A DNA stretch of 64,000 bases from Burkholderiales bacterium (lineage in GTDB: Bacteria; Pseudomonadota; Gammaproteobacteria; Burkholderiales; Burkholderiaceae_F), in assembly GCA_016716275.1 (NCBI GenBank), contig JADJWR010000004.1:77758-141757 (forward strand). Direction: 5' to 3'. The position numbers and the translations under genes are program-made. The notes under the pieces were generated by a model, which worked only from the letters and a program-made list of their open reading frames with translations, did not search any database and was not told where the DNA came from. Below, piece by piece: positions 16,101 to 24,655 of this stretch (positions are counted from its first letter, which is position 1; each line of letters begins with the position of its first letter).

Positions 16101-17063
16101 ATGAACAAGTGGATTGCCGCGCTGGCAATCGGTTTCCTCGCCGCGACGCTTTCGCTCGATGCCGAGGCGCAGCGTCGCCTCGGCGGCGGCATGAGCTTCG
16201 GCAAGCCTTCGCAGACGCTGCAGCAGCGTCAGGCCACACCGCCGCAGCGGCAGCAGGCGCCGCAGGCGGCGCCTGCCCAGCAGCCTTCGGCGGCCGGTGC
16301 GCCGGCGGCGGCCGGTGCGCGCGCGGCAAGCCCCTGGCGCGGCGCGCTGATGGGCCTGGCCGCCGGCCTCGGACTGGCTGCGCTCGCCTCCTGGCTCGGT
16401 TTCGGCGAGGCGTTCGCCATGTTCCTGATGGTGGCGCTGCTGGCACTGCTTGCCATGGCGGCGTTCAGCATGCTGACGCGCCGCACGCGCCAGGCGCAGG
16501 CCGCTTACCCCGGCGGCCAGCAGGCGCCGGCCACCTGGCACGGCGCCGGCGGTCCATCGTTCAATCCGGTGCCGCGCGAGCAGGCGCCGAACACGATGGC
16601 GCGCAGCGCCGCGGCGCCGGTTGTGGGTGGCGTGCGGCCCGGTTCGGCGATGGACGAGCTGACCCGCGGTGGCCGCAGCCTCGACGAACCCTGGGGCATA
16701 CCTGCCGATTTCGACTCGGCCGGCTTTCTCGCGCACGCCCGCACCTACTTCGGCCGCCTGCAGAATGCCTGGGCAGGCAACAACTTCGACGAGCTCGCCG
16801 AGTTCACCACGCAGGACATGTTCACCGCGCTGACCCACGAGTTGCGCGCGCGTGGCCCGGTGAACAGCGCGGAAGTCGTCACCCTCGAGGCAAAACTGCT
16901 CGGCATGGAGCACGACGCGCGCGAGCACCTGGCCAGCGTGCGCTTCAGCGGCACCATGCGTGTAGACGGCGAGCTGGAGACCTTCGACGAGGTGTGGAAC
17001 CTGGCCAAGCCGGTCGACGGAAGCAGCGGCTGGCTGCTGGCCGGCATCCAGCAGCTGAACTGA
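16101..17063 (+). CDS. Tim44-like domain protein
   Basis: The 320-residue product has a signal peptide or signal anchor (residues 1-24, ending LSLDAEA), a Gln/Ala/Pro-rich low-complexity stretch (about 30-75), and two adjacent hydrophobic helices at about 80-120. The C-terminal region (about 205-320) has the Tim44-like pattern: FLAHARTYFGRLQNAWAGN, then FTTQDMFTALTHELRARGP and VRFSGTMRVDGE. Tim44-like proteins in bacteria are membrane-associated, and their role is unsettled. It is fixed between ubiE and ubiJ in many betaproteobacteria, which suggests a membrane role linked to quinone synthesis (inference). Confidence 0.85.
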   Translation: MNKWIAALAIGFLAATLSLDAEAQRRLGGGMSFGKPSQTLQQRQATPPQRQQAPQAAPAQQPSAAGAPAAAGARAASPWRGALMGLAAGLGLAALASWLGFGEAFAMFLMVALLALLAMAAFSMLTRRTRQAQAAYPGGQQAPATWHGAGGPSFNPVPREQAPNTMARSAAAPVVGGVRPGSAMDELTRGGRSLDEPWGIPADFDSAGFLAHARTYFGRLQNAWAGNNFDELAEFTTQDMFTALTHELRARGPVNSAEVVTLEAKLLGMEHDAREHLASVRFSGTMRVDGELETFDEVWNLAKPVDGSSGWLLAGIQQLN

Positions 17064-17101
17064 GCTTCGCGCCGAGCGCGCCGGGCCGTTCTGCCACAAT
17101 C

Positions 17102-17121
17102 GGGGCACCTTCGGGTGCCCC
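17102..17121 (+). promoter_or_regulatory. UUCG-capped hairpin just before ubiJ
   Basis: A perfect 8-bp stem, GGGGCACC/GGTGCCCC, is capped by the very stable TTCG tetraloop and followed by TTCTAATTG. The first ubiJ codon (TTG 17128) lies only six bases after the stem. The hairpin could partly terminate transcription after the Tim44 gene or lower ubiJ translation by crowding its start. Confidence 0.55.
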
Positions 17122-17127
17122 TTCTAA

Positions 17128-17721
17128 TTGGCCACCGTGCTCGACCAGATTGCCTCCAGCGCCGCTGCCGCGGTGCTCAATCACATGCTGGCACGCGAGC
17201 CGTGGGCGCGCGCGGCGCTGGCGCCCTTCGCCGGCCGCAGCGCGCGGCTGCAGGCGGCGCCGTTTTCGGTGCAGCTCGGCATCGCTGCCGATGGCGGCTT
17301 CGCCGCCGATGCCGGTGCGCCGACGGTGACCATCGGTGTCGACGCGGCCGCGCTGCCGCGCGTGCTGCTCGAGCCGAAGGCGGCGCTGCGCAACGTGCGG
17401 CTGGACGGCGACGCGGAGTTCGCGCAGGCCCTGTCCGGCGTGCTGCAGAGGTTGCGGCCCGAGCCGGAGGAGGAGCTGTCGCGCTTCGTCGGCGATGCGG
17501 CGGCGGTGCGCATCGTCGCCGTGCTGCGCGCGGCGCTTGCCGGCATCCGCGAGGCCGGCGGCAGGCTGGCGGTGCAGACCGCCGACTACCTGGTGGCGGA
17601 AAACCCGATGCTGGTGTCGCGCCAGGAGATGGCCGCCTTCGCTGCCGACGTGGCGCGGCTGCGCGACGACGTCGAGCGGCTGGCCAAGCGAATCGAACTG
17701 CAGGCCAGGCAGCAGCCGTAG
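17128..17721 (+). CDS. ubiJ: SCP2-domain ubiquinone biosynthesis accessory factor UbiJ
   Basis: The 197-residue product has an SCP2-type lipid-binding N-terminal half, with SVQLGIAADGGF, then VTIGVDAAALPRVL and VRLDGDAEFAQALSGVLQRL. A C-terminal coiled-coil-like tail follows, DVARLRDDVERLAKRIELQA. It lies directly before ubiB, as UbiJ does in Escherichia coli. UbiJ, with UbiK, holds the hydrophobic intermediates for the soluble Ubi complex. The start is TTG 17128 (or GTG 17137); no ATG is available, and the site is close to a strong hairpin, so weak initiation is likely. Confidence 0.88.
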   Translation: MATVLDQIASSAAAAVLNHMLAREPWARAALAPFAGRSARLQAAPFSVQLGIAADGGFAADAGAPTVTIGVDAAALPRVLLEPKAALRNVRLDGDAEFAQALSGVLQRLRPEPEEELSRFVGDAAAVRIVAVLRAALAGIREAGGRLAVQTADYLVAENPMLVSRQEMAAFAADVARLRDDVERLAKRIELQARQQP

Positions 17722-17726
17722 GCCGG

Positions 17727-19295
17727 ATGCGCGTCTTCCGCCTCGCCCGGATCGTCTTCACCGTCTTCCGCTTCGGGCTGGACGAGATCGTCCTGTCCAG
17801 CCTGAGGAGCCCGTGGCTGCAGCGGCTGGTACGCGTGGTGACGCTCGGCCGCAGCCTGTCGGAGCCGCGCGGCGTGCGGCTGCGCCGCGCGCTGGAGGAC
17901 CTCGGGCCGATCTTCGTCAAGTTCGGCCAGGTGCTGTCGACGCGGCGCGACCTGCTGCCGACCGACGTCGCCGACGAACTGGCCGCCCTGCAGGACCGCG
18001 TGCCGCCGTTCGACTCCGAGCTGGCGGTGCGCGAGATCGAGCGCGGGCTCGGGCGTCGGCTCGACGAGATGTTCGCCAGCTTCGAGCGCGAGCCGGTGGC
18101 CAGCGCCTCGATCGCGCAGGTGCACTTCGCGGTGCTCAGGAGCGGGCCGCTGGCCGGCCGCGAAGTGGCGGTCAAGGTGCTGCGGCCGGGCATGCACGCG
18201 GCGATCGACAAGGACCTGGCGCTTCTCGAGGCCGGCGCGCTGCTGGTCGAGAAGCTGTGGCGCGACGGCAAGCGGCTGCGTCCGCGCGAGGTGGTGGCCG
18301 AGTTCGACAAGTACCTGCACGACGAACTGGACCTGATGCGCGAGGCGGCCAACGCCTCGCAGCTGCGGCGCAACTTCGCCGGCTCGCGGCTGCTGCGCGT
18401 GCCCGAGATGTACTGGGACTACTGCTGCGCCAGCGTTATCGTGATGGAGCGCATGCACGGCATCCCGGTGAGCCAGGTGGCGCGGCTGCGCGAGGCCGGC
18501 ATCGACATCCAGAAGCTGTCGGCCAGCGCGGTGGAGGTGTTCTTCACGCAGGCGTTGCGCGATGGCTTCTTCCACGCCGACATGCACCCCGGCAACATCT
18601 ACGTCGCCGACCGCGGCGAGGACTTCGGCGGCTGGATCGCGCTCGACTTCGGCATCGTCGGCACCCTGTCGGACAACGACAAGAACTACCTGGCACAGAA
18701 CTTCCTCGCCTTCTTCCGGCGCGACTACAAGCGGGTGGCCGAACTGCACGTCGAGAGCGGCTGGGTGCCGGCGGCCACCCGCGTCGACGAACTCGAGGCG
18801 GCCATCCGCTCGGTGTGCGAGCCGATCTTCGACCGGCCGCTGAGGGAGATCTCGTTCGGCCAGGTGCTGCTGCGGCTGTTCGAGGCCAGTCGCCGCTTCA
18901 ACGTCGAGATCCAGCCGCAGCTGGTGCTGCTGCAGAAGACGCTGCTCAACATCGAGGGCCTCGGCCGCCAGCTCGACCCCGAGCTGGACCTGTGGAAGAC
19001 CGCCAAGCCGTTCCTCGAGCGCTGGATGCAGGAGCAGGTCGGTTTCAAGCGGCTGGAAGAGCGGCTGAAGGTGGAGTCCGCGCAGTGGAGCCACCTGCTG
19101 CCGCAACTGCCCCGCCTGCTGCATCAGGCGCTGGCCGACACGTCGCGGCAGGACCGAATGCTCGCCGAGATGCGCCGCCTGCGGCTGGAAGCGGAGCGGC
19201 GCAACCGGCTGCTGCTGATCGGCGTCACGGCGCTCGCTGCGCTGGCGATCATGGCGGCGTGGGCGTTTCTCGGCTTCCCGCTGCCGGGGCGCTGA
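17727..19295 (+). CDS. ubiB: Ubiquinone biosynthesis kinase-like protein UbiB
   Basis: UbiB is an atypical ADCK/ABC1-family ATPase needed for ubiquinone synthesis at the inner membrane. The 522-residue product has the family KxGQ motif in IFVKFGQVLSTRRDLLP, the Ala-rich loop PVASASIAQVHFA, and catalytic HADMHPGN with DFGIVG later. The C-terminus carries two short hydrophobic helices, LLLIGVTALAALAIMAAWAF and a final stretch, that anchor it in the membrane. Its ATG lies five bases after the ubiJ stop, so the two are co-transcribed. Confidence 0.96.
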   Translation: MRVFRLARIVFTVFRFGLDEIVLSSLRSPWLQRLVRVVTLGRSLSEPRGVRLRRALEDLGPIFVKFGQVLSTRRDLLPTDVADELAALQDRVPPFDSELAVREIERGLGRRLDEMFASFEREPVASASIAQVHFAVLRSGPLAGREVAVKVLRPGMHAAIDKDLALLEAGALLVEKLWRDGKRLRPREVVAEFDKYLHDELDLMREAANASQLRRNFAGSRLLRVPEMYWDYCCASVIVMERMHGIPVSQVARLREAGIDIQKLSASAVEVFFTQALRDGFFHADMHPGNIYVADRGEDFGGWIALDFGIVGTLSDNDKNYLAQNFLAFFRRDYKRVAELHVESGWVPAATRVDELEAAIRSVCEPIFDRPLREISFGQVLLRLFEASRRFNVEIQPQLVLLQKTLLNIEGLGRQLDPELDLWKTAKPFLERWMQEQVGFKRLEERLKVESAQWSHLLPQLPRLLHQALADTSRQDRMLAEMRRLRLEAERRNRLLLIGVTALAALAIMAAWAFLGFPLPGR

Positions 19296-19320
19296 ACAGC
19301 GCATGACACCATTTGCCTGT

Positions 19321-19386
19321 CGTCCCGGCGCAGGCCGGGACCCAATCTTGCAGCCGGGAACTTGGGTCCCGGCCTGCGCCGGGACG
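19321..19386. repeat. 25-bp perfect inverted repeat (REP-like intergenic element)
   Basis: Arms at 19321-19345 and 19362-19386 are exact reverse complements, starting CGTCCCGGCG, with a 16-base loop. The element sits between ubiB and the methyltransferase gene. Similar CGTCCCGGC...GCCGGGACG elements occur as dispersed intergenic repeats in many proteobacteria. It may also act as a transcription end or mRNA-stabilising hairpin. Confidence 0.8.
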
Positions 19387-19411
19387 ACGGTCACTCCGAG
19401 GGCCAAGCTGC

Positions 19412-20032
19412 GTGGCTGAGTTCTCCGCCCGCGATCCTTCGCAGCCGGCGTTCTGGGACGAGCGCTTCGCCGCCGGCTTCACGCCGTGGGAGGCGGCTGT
19501 CGTGCCGAGCGAGTTTGGCCGCTGGCTCGACCAGGCGGGTCCGGGCGCCGGCGCGCGCGTGCTGATCCCCGGATGCGGCGCCGCCTACGAAGTGGCGGCG
19601 CTGGCAGCGCGTGGCTGCGACGTGCTGGCGATCGACTATTCGGCGGTGGCGGTCGACCGCGCGCGCATCAAGCTCGGTGCCGAACTCGGCCGCCGCGTGA
19701 TGCTGGCCGATTTCTTCGCTTTCGAGGCGGCACCGTTCGACTGGATCTACGAGCGGGCCTTCCTCGCTGCCCTGCCGCCCCGGATGTGGAGCGCCTGGGC
19801 CGAGCGCTGCGGGCGGGTGCTGCGACCGGGCGGTGGCCTGGTCGGCTTCTTCTTCGTCGACGAAGTCGCGCCCGAGCCGCGGCGCGGGCCGCCCTTTGCC
19901 ATCACTTCGGTCGAACTGCGCGGCCTGCTCGGAGTCGCGTTCGACCAGATCGCCGACCACGCCGTGGCGCCGGCGGAGTCGGCGCCGGTGTTCGCCGGCC
20001 GCGAGCGCTGGCAGTGCTGGCGGCGACGCTGA
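19412..20032 (+). CDS. SAM-dependent methyltransferase, thiopurine S-methyltransferase-like
   Basis: The 206-residue product starts at GTG 19412 (VAEFSARDPSQPAFWDERF); the upstream in-frame codons are in the repeat element. The SAM site is VLIPGCGAAYEVAALAARGC, followed by AIDYSAVAV, an arrangement typical of the thiopurine methyltransferase family. WDERFAAGFTPWE near the N-terminus is also characteristic. Members methylate small sulfur-, selenium- or tellurium-containing compounds, but the substrate here cannot be told. It stands alone between the repeat and the symporter gene. Confidence 0.85.
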   Translation: MAEFSARDPSQPAFWDERFAAGFTPWEAAVVPSEFGRWLDQAGPGAGARVLIPGCGAAYEVAALAARGCDVLAIDYSAVAVDRARIKLGAELGRRVMLADFFAFEAAPFDWIYERAFLAALPPRMWSAWAERCGRVLRPGGGLVGFFFVDEVAPEPRRGPPFAITSVELRGLLGVAFDQIADHAVAPAESAPVFAGRERWQCWRRR

Positions 20033-20164
20033 ACGGGTGAGCGTGGCGCGCGCGGCACGGTCGACGCCCGCTGCCGTCGCTGACGTTTGGCGGCGCTGCC
20101 GCGAAGCCTTATCGTCGCCGGCGTTCCCGCCAATGCCGCAACTTCCTGCCCCGACCGCCACGCC

Positions 20165-21637
20165 ATGACCCTGATCGGTTTCGTCGTCCTGTACCTGCTG
20201 GTGTCGGTGGTGATCGGCCTGTATGCGGCCACGCGGGTGAAGAACACCGCCGACTACGCGGTGGCCGGCCGCTCGCTGCCCTTGTTCATGGTGGTGACGA
20301 CCACCTTCGCCACCTGGTTCGGCTCGGAAACCGTGCTGGGGGTGCCGGCCAAGTTCATCGACGGCGGGCTGGAGAGCACCGTCGAGGACCCGTTCGGCGC
20401 CGCCTTCTGCCTGATCTTCGTCGGCATGTTCTTCGCCGCCAGGCTGTACCGGATGAAGCTGCTGACCATCGGCGATTTCTACCGCCAGCGCTACGGCCGC
20501 GGCGTCGAGATCTTCAGCGCGCTGGTCATCGCGGTGTCGTACCTCGGCTGGGTGGCAGCGCAGATCACCGCCCTAGGCCTGGTGTTCCACCTGCTGTCGG
20601 GCGAGGCGATCTCCACCGTGCAGGGCATGGCCATCGGCACGGCGGTGGTGCTCACCTACACGGTGTTCGGCGGCATGTGGTCGGTGGCGCTGAACGACTT
20701 CCTGCAGATGCTGATCATCGTCGTCGGCCTGTCGCTGATCGCCTGGTTCGCCGCCGACCTGGCCGGCGGCGCCGACAAGGTGATAGCGCATGCCTCGGCC
20801 AAGGAGATGTTCGACTTCTTTCCCGAGCCGACGCTGCACGCCTGGCTGTTCTGGCTGTCGGCGGCGGTGACGATCATGATCGGCTCGATCCCGCAGCAGG
20901 ACGTCTTCCAGCGGGTGATGGCCGCCAACAGCGAGCGCAACGCGGTGCGCGGGCCGATCCTCGGTGGCGCGGCCTACCTGCTGTTCGCAGCGGTGCCGAT
21001 GTTCATCGGCGTGGCCGCCTTCGTCGTGATGCCGCAGGCGGCCGAAACGCTGCTCGCCGAGGACGCGCAGAAGATCCTGCCGACATTGGTGATGGAGCAC
21101 ATGCCGATGTGGCTGAAGGTCGTCTTCTTCGGTGCGCTGCTCTCGGCGATCATGTCCACCGCCTCGGCCACGCTGCTGGCGCCGACCACCACCTTCGTGC
21201 AGAACATCCTGAAGAACGCCATGTCGCTCACCGACCGGGCCGAGCTGCGCGCCATGCGCATCACGCTGGTGGTCTTCGCCGCCTGCGTGCTCGCCTACTC
21301 GATCCGCATGGAGGGCACGCCGATCTACGAACTGGTGGCGATGGCCTATCAGTTCCCGGTCGTCGGCGCGTTCTGGCCGCTGGTGCTCGGCCTGTACTGG
21401 GAAAGATCGACCACCCAGGGGGCGGTGTGGTCGATCGTGCTGGGCATGAGCACCTGGGCGCTGCTGTCGGCCACGCCGCTCGGCGAGCAGATCCCGTCGG
21501 TGCTGGCCGGCCTGATCATGGCCGGCATCGGCATGGTCGCCGGCTCGCTGCTGCCGACCGCCGGCAACCGCGCCCATCGCGAGCATCGCGCCAGCCACCT
21601 CCGGCATCGGCACGCCGGCCCGCAGCCGCACGGTTGA
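20165..21637 (+). CDS. Sodium:solute symporter family transporter
   Basis: A 490-residue integral membrane protein with about 13 hydrophobic segments, as in the SSS family. Features are TADYAVAGRSLPLFMVVTTT after the first helix, FATWFGSETVLGVP, GGMWSVALNDFLQMLIIVVG, and SAIMSTASATLLAPTTTFVQ, which matches the sodium-site helix. The substrate is not clear; relatives carry proline, pantothenate or organic acids. The ATG at 20165 directly precedes the first helix, MTLIGFVVLYLLVSVVIGLY. A His-rich tail follows the last helix. Confidence 0.9.
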   Translation: MTLIGFVVLYLLVSVVIGLYAATRVKNTADYAVAGRSLPLFMVVTTTFATWFGSETVLGVPAKFIDGGLESTVEDPFGAAFCLIFVGMFFAARLYRMKLLTIGDFYRQRYGRGVEIFSALVIAVSYLGWVAAQITALGLVFHLLSGEAISTVQGMAIGTAVVLTYTVFGGMWSVALNDFLQMLIIVVGLSLIAWFAADLAGGADKVIAHASAKEMFDFFPEPTLHAWLFWLSAAVTIMIGSIPQQDVFQRVMAANSERNAVRGPILGGAAYLLFAAVPMFIGVAAFVVMPQAAETLLAEDAQKILPTLVMEHMPMWLKVVFFGALLSAIMSTASATLLAPTTTFVQNILKNAMSLTDRAELRAMRITLVVFAACVLAYSIRMEGTPIYELVAMAYQFPVVGAFWPLVLGLYWERSTTQGAVWSIVLGMSTWALLSATPLGEQIPSVLAGLIMAGIGMVAGSLLPTAGNRAHREHRASHLRHRHAGPQPHG

Positions 21638-21642
21638 TCCGC

Positions 21643-21664
21643 CGACGCCGACGGGTCGGCGTCG
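21643..21664. other. Perfect inverted repeat after the symporter gene
   Basis: CGACGCCGAC at 21643-21652 and GTCGGCGTCG at 21655-21664 are exact reverse complements separated by GG. It lies five bases after the symporter stop and would fold as a stable hairpin but lacks a T run, so it may be a weak terminator or a protein site. The remaining bases up to 21874, before the fimT-like gene, show no gene or clear promoter. Confidence 0.5.
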
Positions 21665-21874
21665 AACCCGCTCAGTGGCGTCTGCCGACCGTTGATCGGT
21701 AGGCGGTAATCCGTTCGGACTAAACCCGCTATGCGGAGTGCGTGCTCGCACGTTTCAGCGCGAACACCGCTCATCGTGCGCATTCCTCCAGCAAGGATCG
21801 TCGCCCTATCGCGACGGCCCGCCCCTCTCGACAATTCGCCGTAGATAACTCTGGCGTCACCCGGATCACCACGA

Positions 21875-22510
21875 ATGAACATCGAGCGCCAACCCGGTTG
21901 GCTGCATCGGCCGCCTTTGCGCGGCGCCGCGTCGCCGCGGCCGTGCGCCCAGCGGGGCGTGACGCTGGTCGAACTGATGGTGGTGCTCGGCATCGCCGCC
22001 ATCATCCTGGCATTTGCGGTGCCGAACTTTCGCGAATTCGTCGCCCGCAACCGGCTCGACGGCGCAGCGCAGGAGCTGCTGGCAACGCTGCAGTTCGCGC
22101 GCAGCGAGGCGACGCGCCGCGGCGAGCAGGTCACTATCCGGCTGGCCGGCACGGCCGGTTCCAAGAACTGGGGCAGCGGCTGGGCGATGTTCGTCGACAC
22201 CGACCGTGACGGCGTGCTCGACACGGGAGAGGAAGTGATACGGCAGGGCATGGCGATGAACGCGCCGCTGACGTTGATCGGCAGCAGCAACCTCGACACC
22301 TTCATCGCCTTCAACCGCGACGGGCGGCTGACCAACGCCGGTGGCGGCTACTTCGTCCTTTGCCAGGGCGGCGCGCTGACCGAGGACGGTCAGGCGCGCG
22401 CGCGCGCCGTGCTGGTCAACGGCGCCGGCCGCGTGCGCATGGCGGCGCGCAACAGCAGCAGCGTGCCGGTGACCGACACCGGCGCGGTGACCAGCTGCAC
22501 CAATCCGTGA
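21875..22510 (+). CDS. fimT: FimT/GspH-type minor pseudopilin (locus 2)
   Basis: A 211-residue minor pilin that heads the second minor-pilin operon. The cleavage site is QRGVTLVELMVVLGIAAIIL, with Gly at -1 and Glu at +5. A GspH-type body follows, with LLATLQFARSEATRRGEQVT, IAFNRDGRLT and a C-terminal Cys pair (FVLCQGG and TSCTNP). The leader of about 27 residues from ATG 21875 is long for the family; a later internal start is possible. pilV begins 16 bases after the stop. Confidence 0.9.
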   Translation: MNIERQPGWLHRPPLRGAASPRPCAQRGVTLVELMVVLGIAAIILAFAVPNFREFVARNRLDGAAQELLATLQFARSEATRRGEQVTIRLAGTAGSKNWGSGWAMFVDTDRDGVLDTGEEVIRQGMAMNAPLTLIGSSNLDTFIAFNRDGRLTNAGGGYFVLCQGGALTEDGQARARAVLVNGAGRVRMAARNSSSVPVTDTGAVTSCTNP

Positions 22511-22526
22511 GGCGCCGAGCGCAGCC

Positions 22527-22970
22527 ATGAGTCGAGTTCGCGGTCCCGTGCAGATGCAGGGCTTCTCGCTGATCGAGGTGCTGGTGGCGATCGTCGTGCT
22601 GTCGATCGGCCTGCTCGGCCTGGCCGCGCTGCAGGTCAGCGGCCTGCGGGTCGGCCAGAGTTCCTTCTACCGGGCGCAGGCGGCGCAGCTTGCCACCGAC
22701 ATGGCCGATCGGCTGCGCGCCAATGCCGGCGAGGCGCGCACCTGTGAGCTGGCGCTCGGCGATGCGACACCGAGCAGCCCGACGACGACCTGCGAGCGCG
22801 ATCTCGCCGAGTGGCGCAACCGGCTGCGCTCGCTGCCGGGCGGCAACGGCGCGGTCGACGTCGACCCCGTTGCCAACATGGTGACGGTCACCGTGCAGTG
22901 GGACGACTCGCGCGGCGGCGGCGCGGACGATGAAGCATTCGAGCTGGTGACTCGCCTGTGGGGCAACTGA
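22527..22970 (+). CDS. pilV: Type IV pilus minor pilin PilV (locus 2)
   Basis: A 147-residue minor pilin. The leader is followed by GFSLIEVLVAIVVLSIGLLG, the classic PilV helix. The body contains SSFYRAQAAQLATDMADRLR, CERDLAEWRNRLRSLPGG and VTVQWDDSRGG. It closely resembles the locus 1 copy at 10214. The stop overlaps the pilW start (TGATG). PilV is thought to help prime pilus assembly and hold PilY1 at the tip in other species. Confidence 0.93.
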   Translation: MSRVRGPVQMQGFSLIEVLVAIVVLSIGLLGLAALQVSGLRVGQSSFYRAQAAQLATDMADRLRANAGEARTCELALGDATPSSPTTTCERDLAEWRNRLRSLPGGNGAVDVDPVANMVTVTVQWDDSRGGGADDEAFELVTRLWGN

Positions 22971-24064
22971 TGGCGCCGTCTTCGAACCTTCGCCGCGCGC
23001 AGGGCGGCCTGACGCTGATCGAGCTGATGATCAGCCTGGCCATCGGCCTGCTGGTGCTGCTTGCGCTGCTGGCTGTCTACCTGGGCTCGCGCGCCGCCTA
23101 CCGCAGCAGCGACAGCCTCGCCCGCGTGCAAGAGACCGGGCGCTTCGCGGTCGAATTCATCGCCCAGGACGCGCGGATGAGCGGCTTCATGGGCTGCCGC
23201 TCGCGCAACCTGTCGGATGCCGACCAGACGCTGATCAATATCACCAGTCCGGCGGTCACCTTCACCGGCTCGCGCGACGGCATCCGCGGCTTCGACGGCA
23301 GCAGTTCGACCAATATCGCCCTGTGGACTAACCCGACGATCATCACCCGCGCCGGGGCGTCGGATGTGATCACCCTTCGCCGGGCGTCCGGCCAGATGGT
23401 GGGCATCGCGTCGAACTCCGACCCGGTGGCGCGCACCGTCACGCTGCGCCACAACGCCATCGGGCTGGGCAACGGCGACCTCGCGGTGCTCGGCAACTGC
23501 GAGCGGGCGCTGGTTTTCTACGTGACCAACAGCCCGGCGCTGACCGGCATCGGCAACTTCCCGACCGTGCTCGAGTACCAGGCCACCGGCGGCGGCGTCG
23601 GCGGCGTGCTCGGCAACGACACCTCGATCCCGGTGCCGGTGTTCAACATCGGTTCGCGCGCCGAGGTGATGCGGGTCGCCGAGACGTCGTACTTCATCGG
23701 CCAGAACGCCGCCGGCAGGCCGAGCCTGTTCCGCGCCTCCGGCGGCGCGGTCGAGGAACTGGTCGACAACGTCGAGGACATGGACGTCCTCTACGGCGTC
23801 GACACCACGCTGCCCGACCAGGACGGCGTGATCGACGTCTACCGGCGCGCCGACCAGATCGCCGCGGCCGACTGGGGCCGTGTGGTGAGCGCGCGCATCA
23901 GCCTGCTGGTGGTCGGTCCGGAGGACAACGTCACCACCGGCGCGCAGTCCTACGCCTTCCGCGAAGCGTCGGGCGACGGTGTGGCCGACACGCAGACGGC
24001 AACGGACCGGCGCCTGCGGCACGTCTTCACGACCACCATCTCGCTGCGCAACCGGGTGCTCTGA
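22970..24064 (+). CDS. pilW: Type IV pilus minor pilin PilW (locus 2)
   Basis: A 364-residue minor pilin. The leader MAPSSNLRRAQGG is followed by LTLIELMISLAIGLLVLLAL. The PilW body has YLGSRAAYRSSDSLARVQET, FAVEFIAQDARMSGFMGCRS and the C-terminal RLRHVFTTTISLRNRVL. ATG 22970 overlaps the pilV stop by one base and is preferred over GTG 22958. Unlike its locus 1 counterpart it ends with a normal stop, and pilX starts four bases later. Confidence 0.93.
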   Translation: MAPSSNLRRAQGGLTLIELMISLAIGLLVLLALLAVYLGSRAAYRSSDSLARVQETGRFAVEFIAQDARMSGFMGCRSRNLSDADQTLINITSPAVTFTGSRDGIRGFDGSSSTNIALWTNPTIITRAGASDVITLRRASGQMVGIASNSDPVARTVTLRHNAIGLGNGDLAVLGNCERALVFYVTNSPALTGIGNFPTVLEYQATGGGVGGVLGNDTSIPVPVFNIGSRAEVMRVAETSYFIGQNAAGRPSLFRASGGAVEELVDNVEDMDVLYGVDTTLPDQDGVIDVYRRADQIAAADWGRVVSARISLLVVGPEDNVTTGAQSYAFREASGDGVADTQTATDRRLRHVFTTTISLRNRVL

Positions 24065-24067
24065 GCG

Positions 24068-24619
24068 ATGGCCATGCGGATCAAGCGACTCAACGTAGCC
24101 CCTGTCCGCCAGCGTGGCGCCGCGCTGGTGGTCGGGCTGATCTTCCTGGCGATGCTCAGCCTGATGGGCGTGGCCGCCTACATGGTGGCCAACCAGGAGG
24201 AGCGGATGTCGGGCAACACGCGCGACCGCATCCGCGCCTTCGAGGCGGCCGAAGCGTCGCTGCGCGACTGCGAGTCGCTGCTCGGCGGCTTCGGCACGTT
24301 GCCCACCTTCAACGGAAGCAACGGCATGTACGAGGCGCCGGCCTTCGGCGACCCGCAGATCTACGAGACGATCAACTGGCTGACCGGTTCGGTGCGGGTG
24401 ATCCCGCAGGTGGGCGGCGCGCCGGCGATCCCGGACGTGGCCATCCAGCCGCGCTGCATCATCGAGCGGATCGGCGAGATCGAACGAAGGGACCTGAGCG
24501 GCGCGCGCAGCATGCCGCAGGAAGTCATCATCGAGACCATCTACCGGATCAGCTCGACGGGCTTCGGAACGAACACCAGCACCACATCCAACCTGCAGAC
24601 GATGTTCCGGCGCCAGTAA
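24068..24619 (+). CDS. pilX: Type IV pilus minor pilin-like PilX (locus 2)
   Basis: A 183-residue PilX. QRGAALVVGLIFLAMLSLMG is the N-terminal helix, then ANQEERMSGNTRDRIRAFEA and AEASLRDCESLL. The cleavage motif differs from canonical pilins: the residue at +5 is not Glu, which is usual for PilX. The C-terminal half has QPRCIIERIGEIERRD. It matches the C-terminal part of the fused locus 1 frame, so the two-gene layout here shows what that fusion came from. Confidence 0.9.
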   Translation: MAMRIKRLNVAPVRQRGAALVVGLIFLAMLSLMGVAAYMVANQEERMSGNTRDRIRAFEAAEASLRDCESLLGGFGTLPTFNGSNGMYEAPAFGDPQIYETINWLTGSVRVIPQVGGAPAIPDVAIQPRCIIERIGEIERRDLSGARSMPQEVIIETIYRISSTGFGTNTSTTSNLQTMFRRQ

Positions 24620-24655
24620 CGGGGCGCCCGCCGAAAAGGCACGACGGAGATCACC

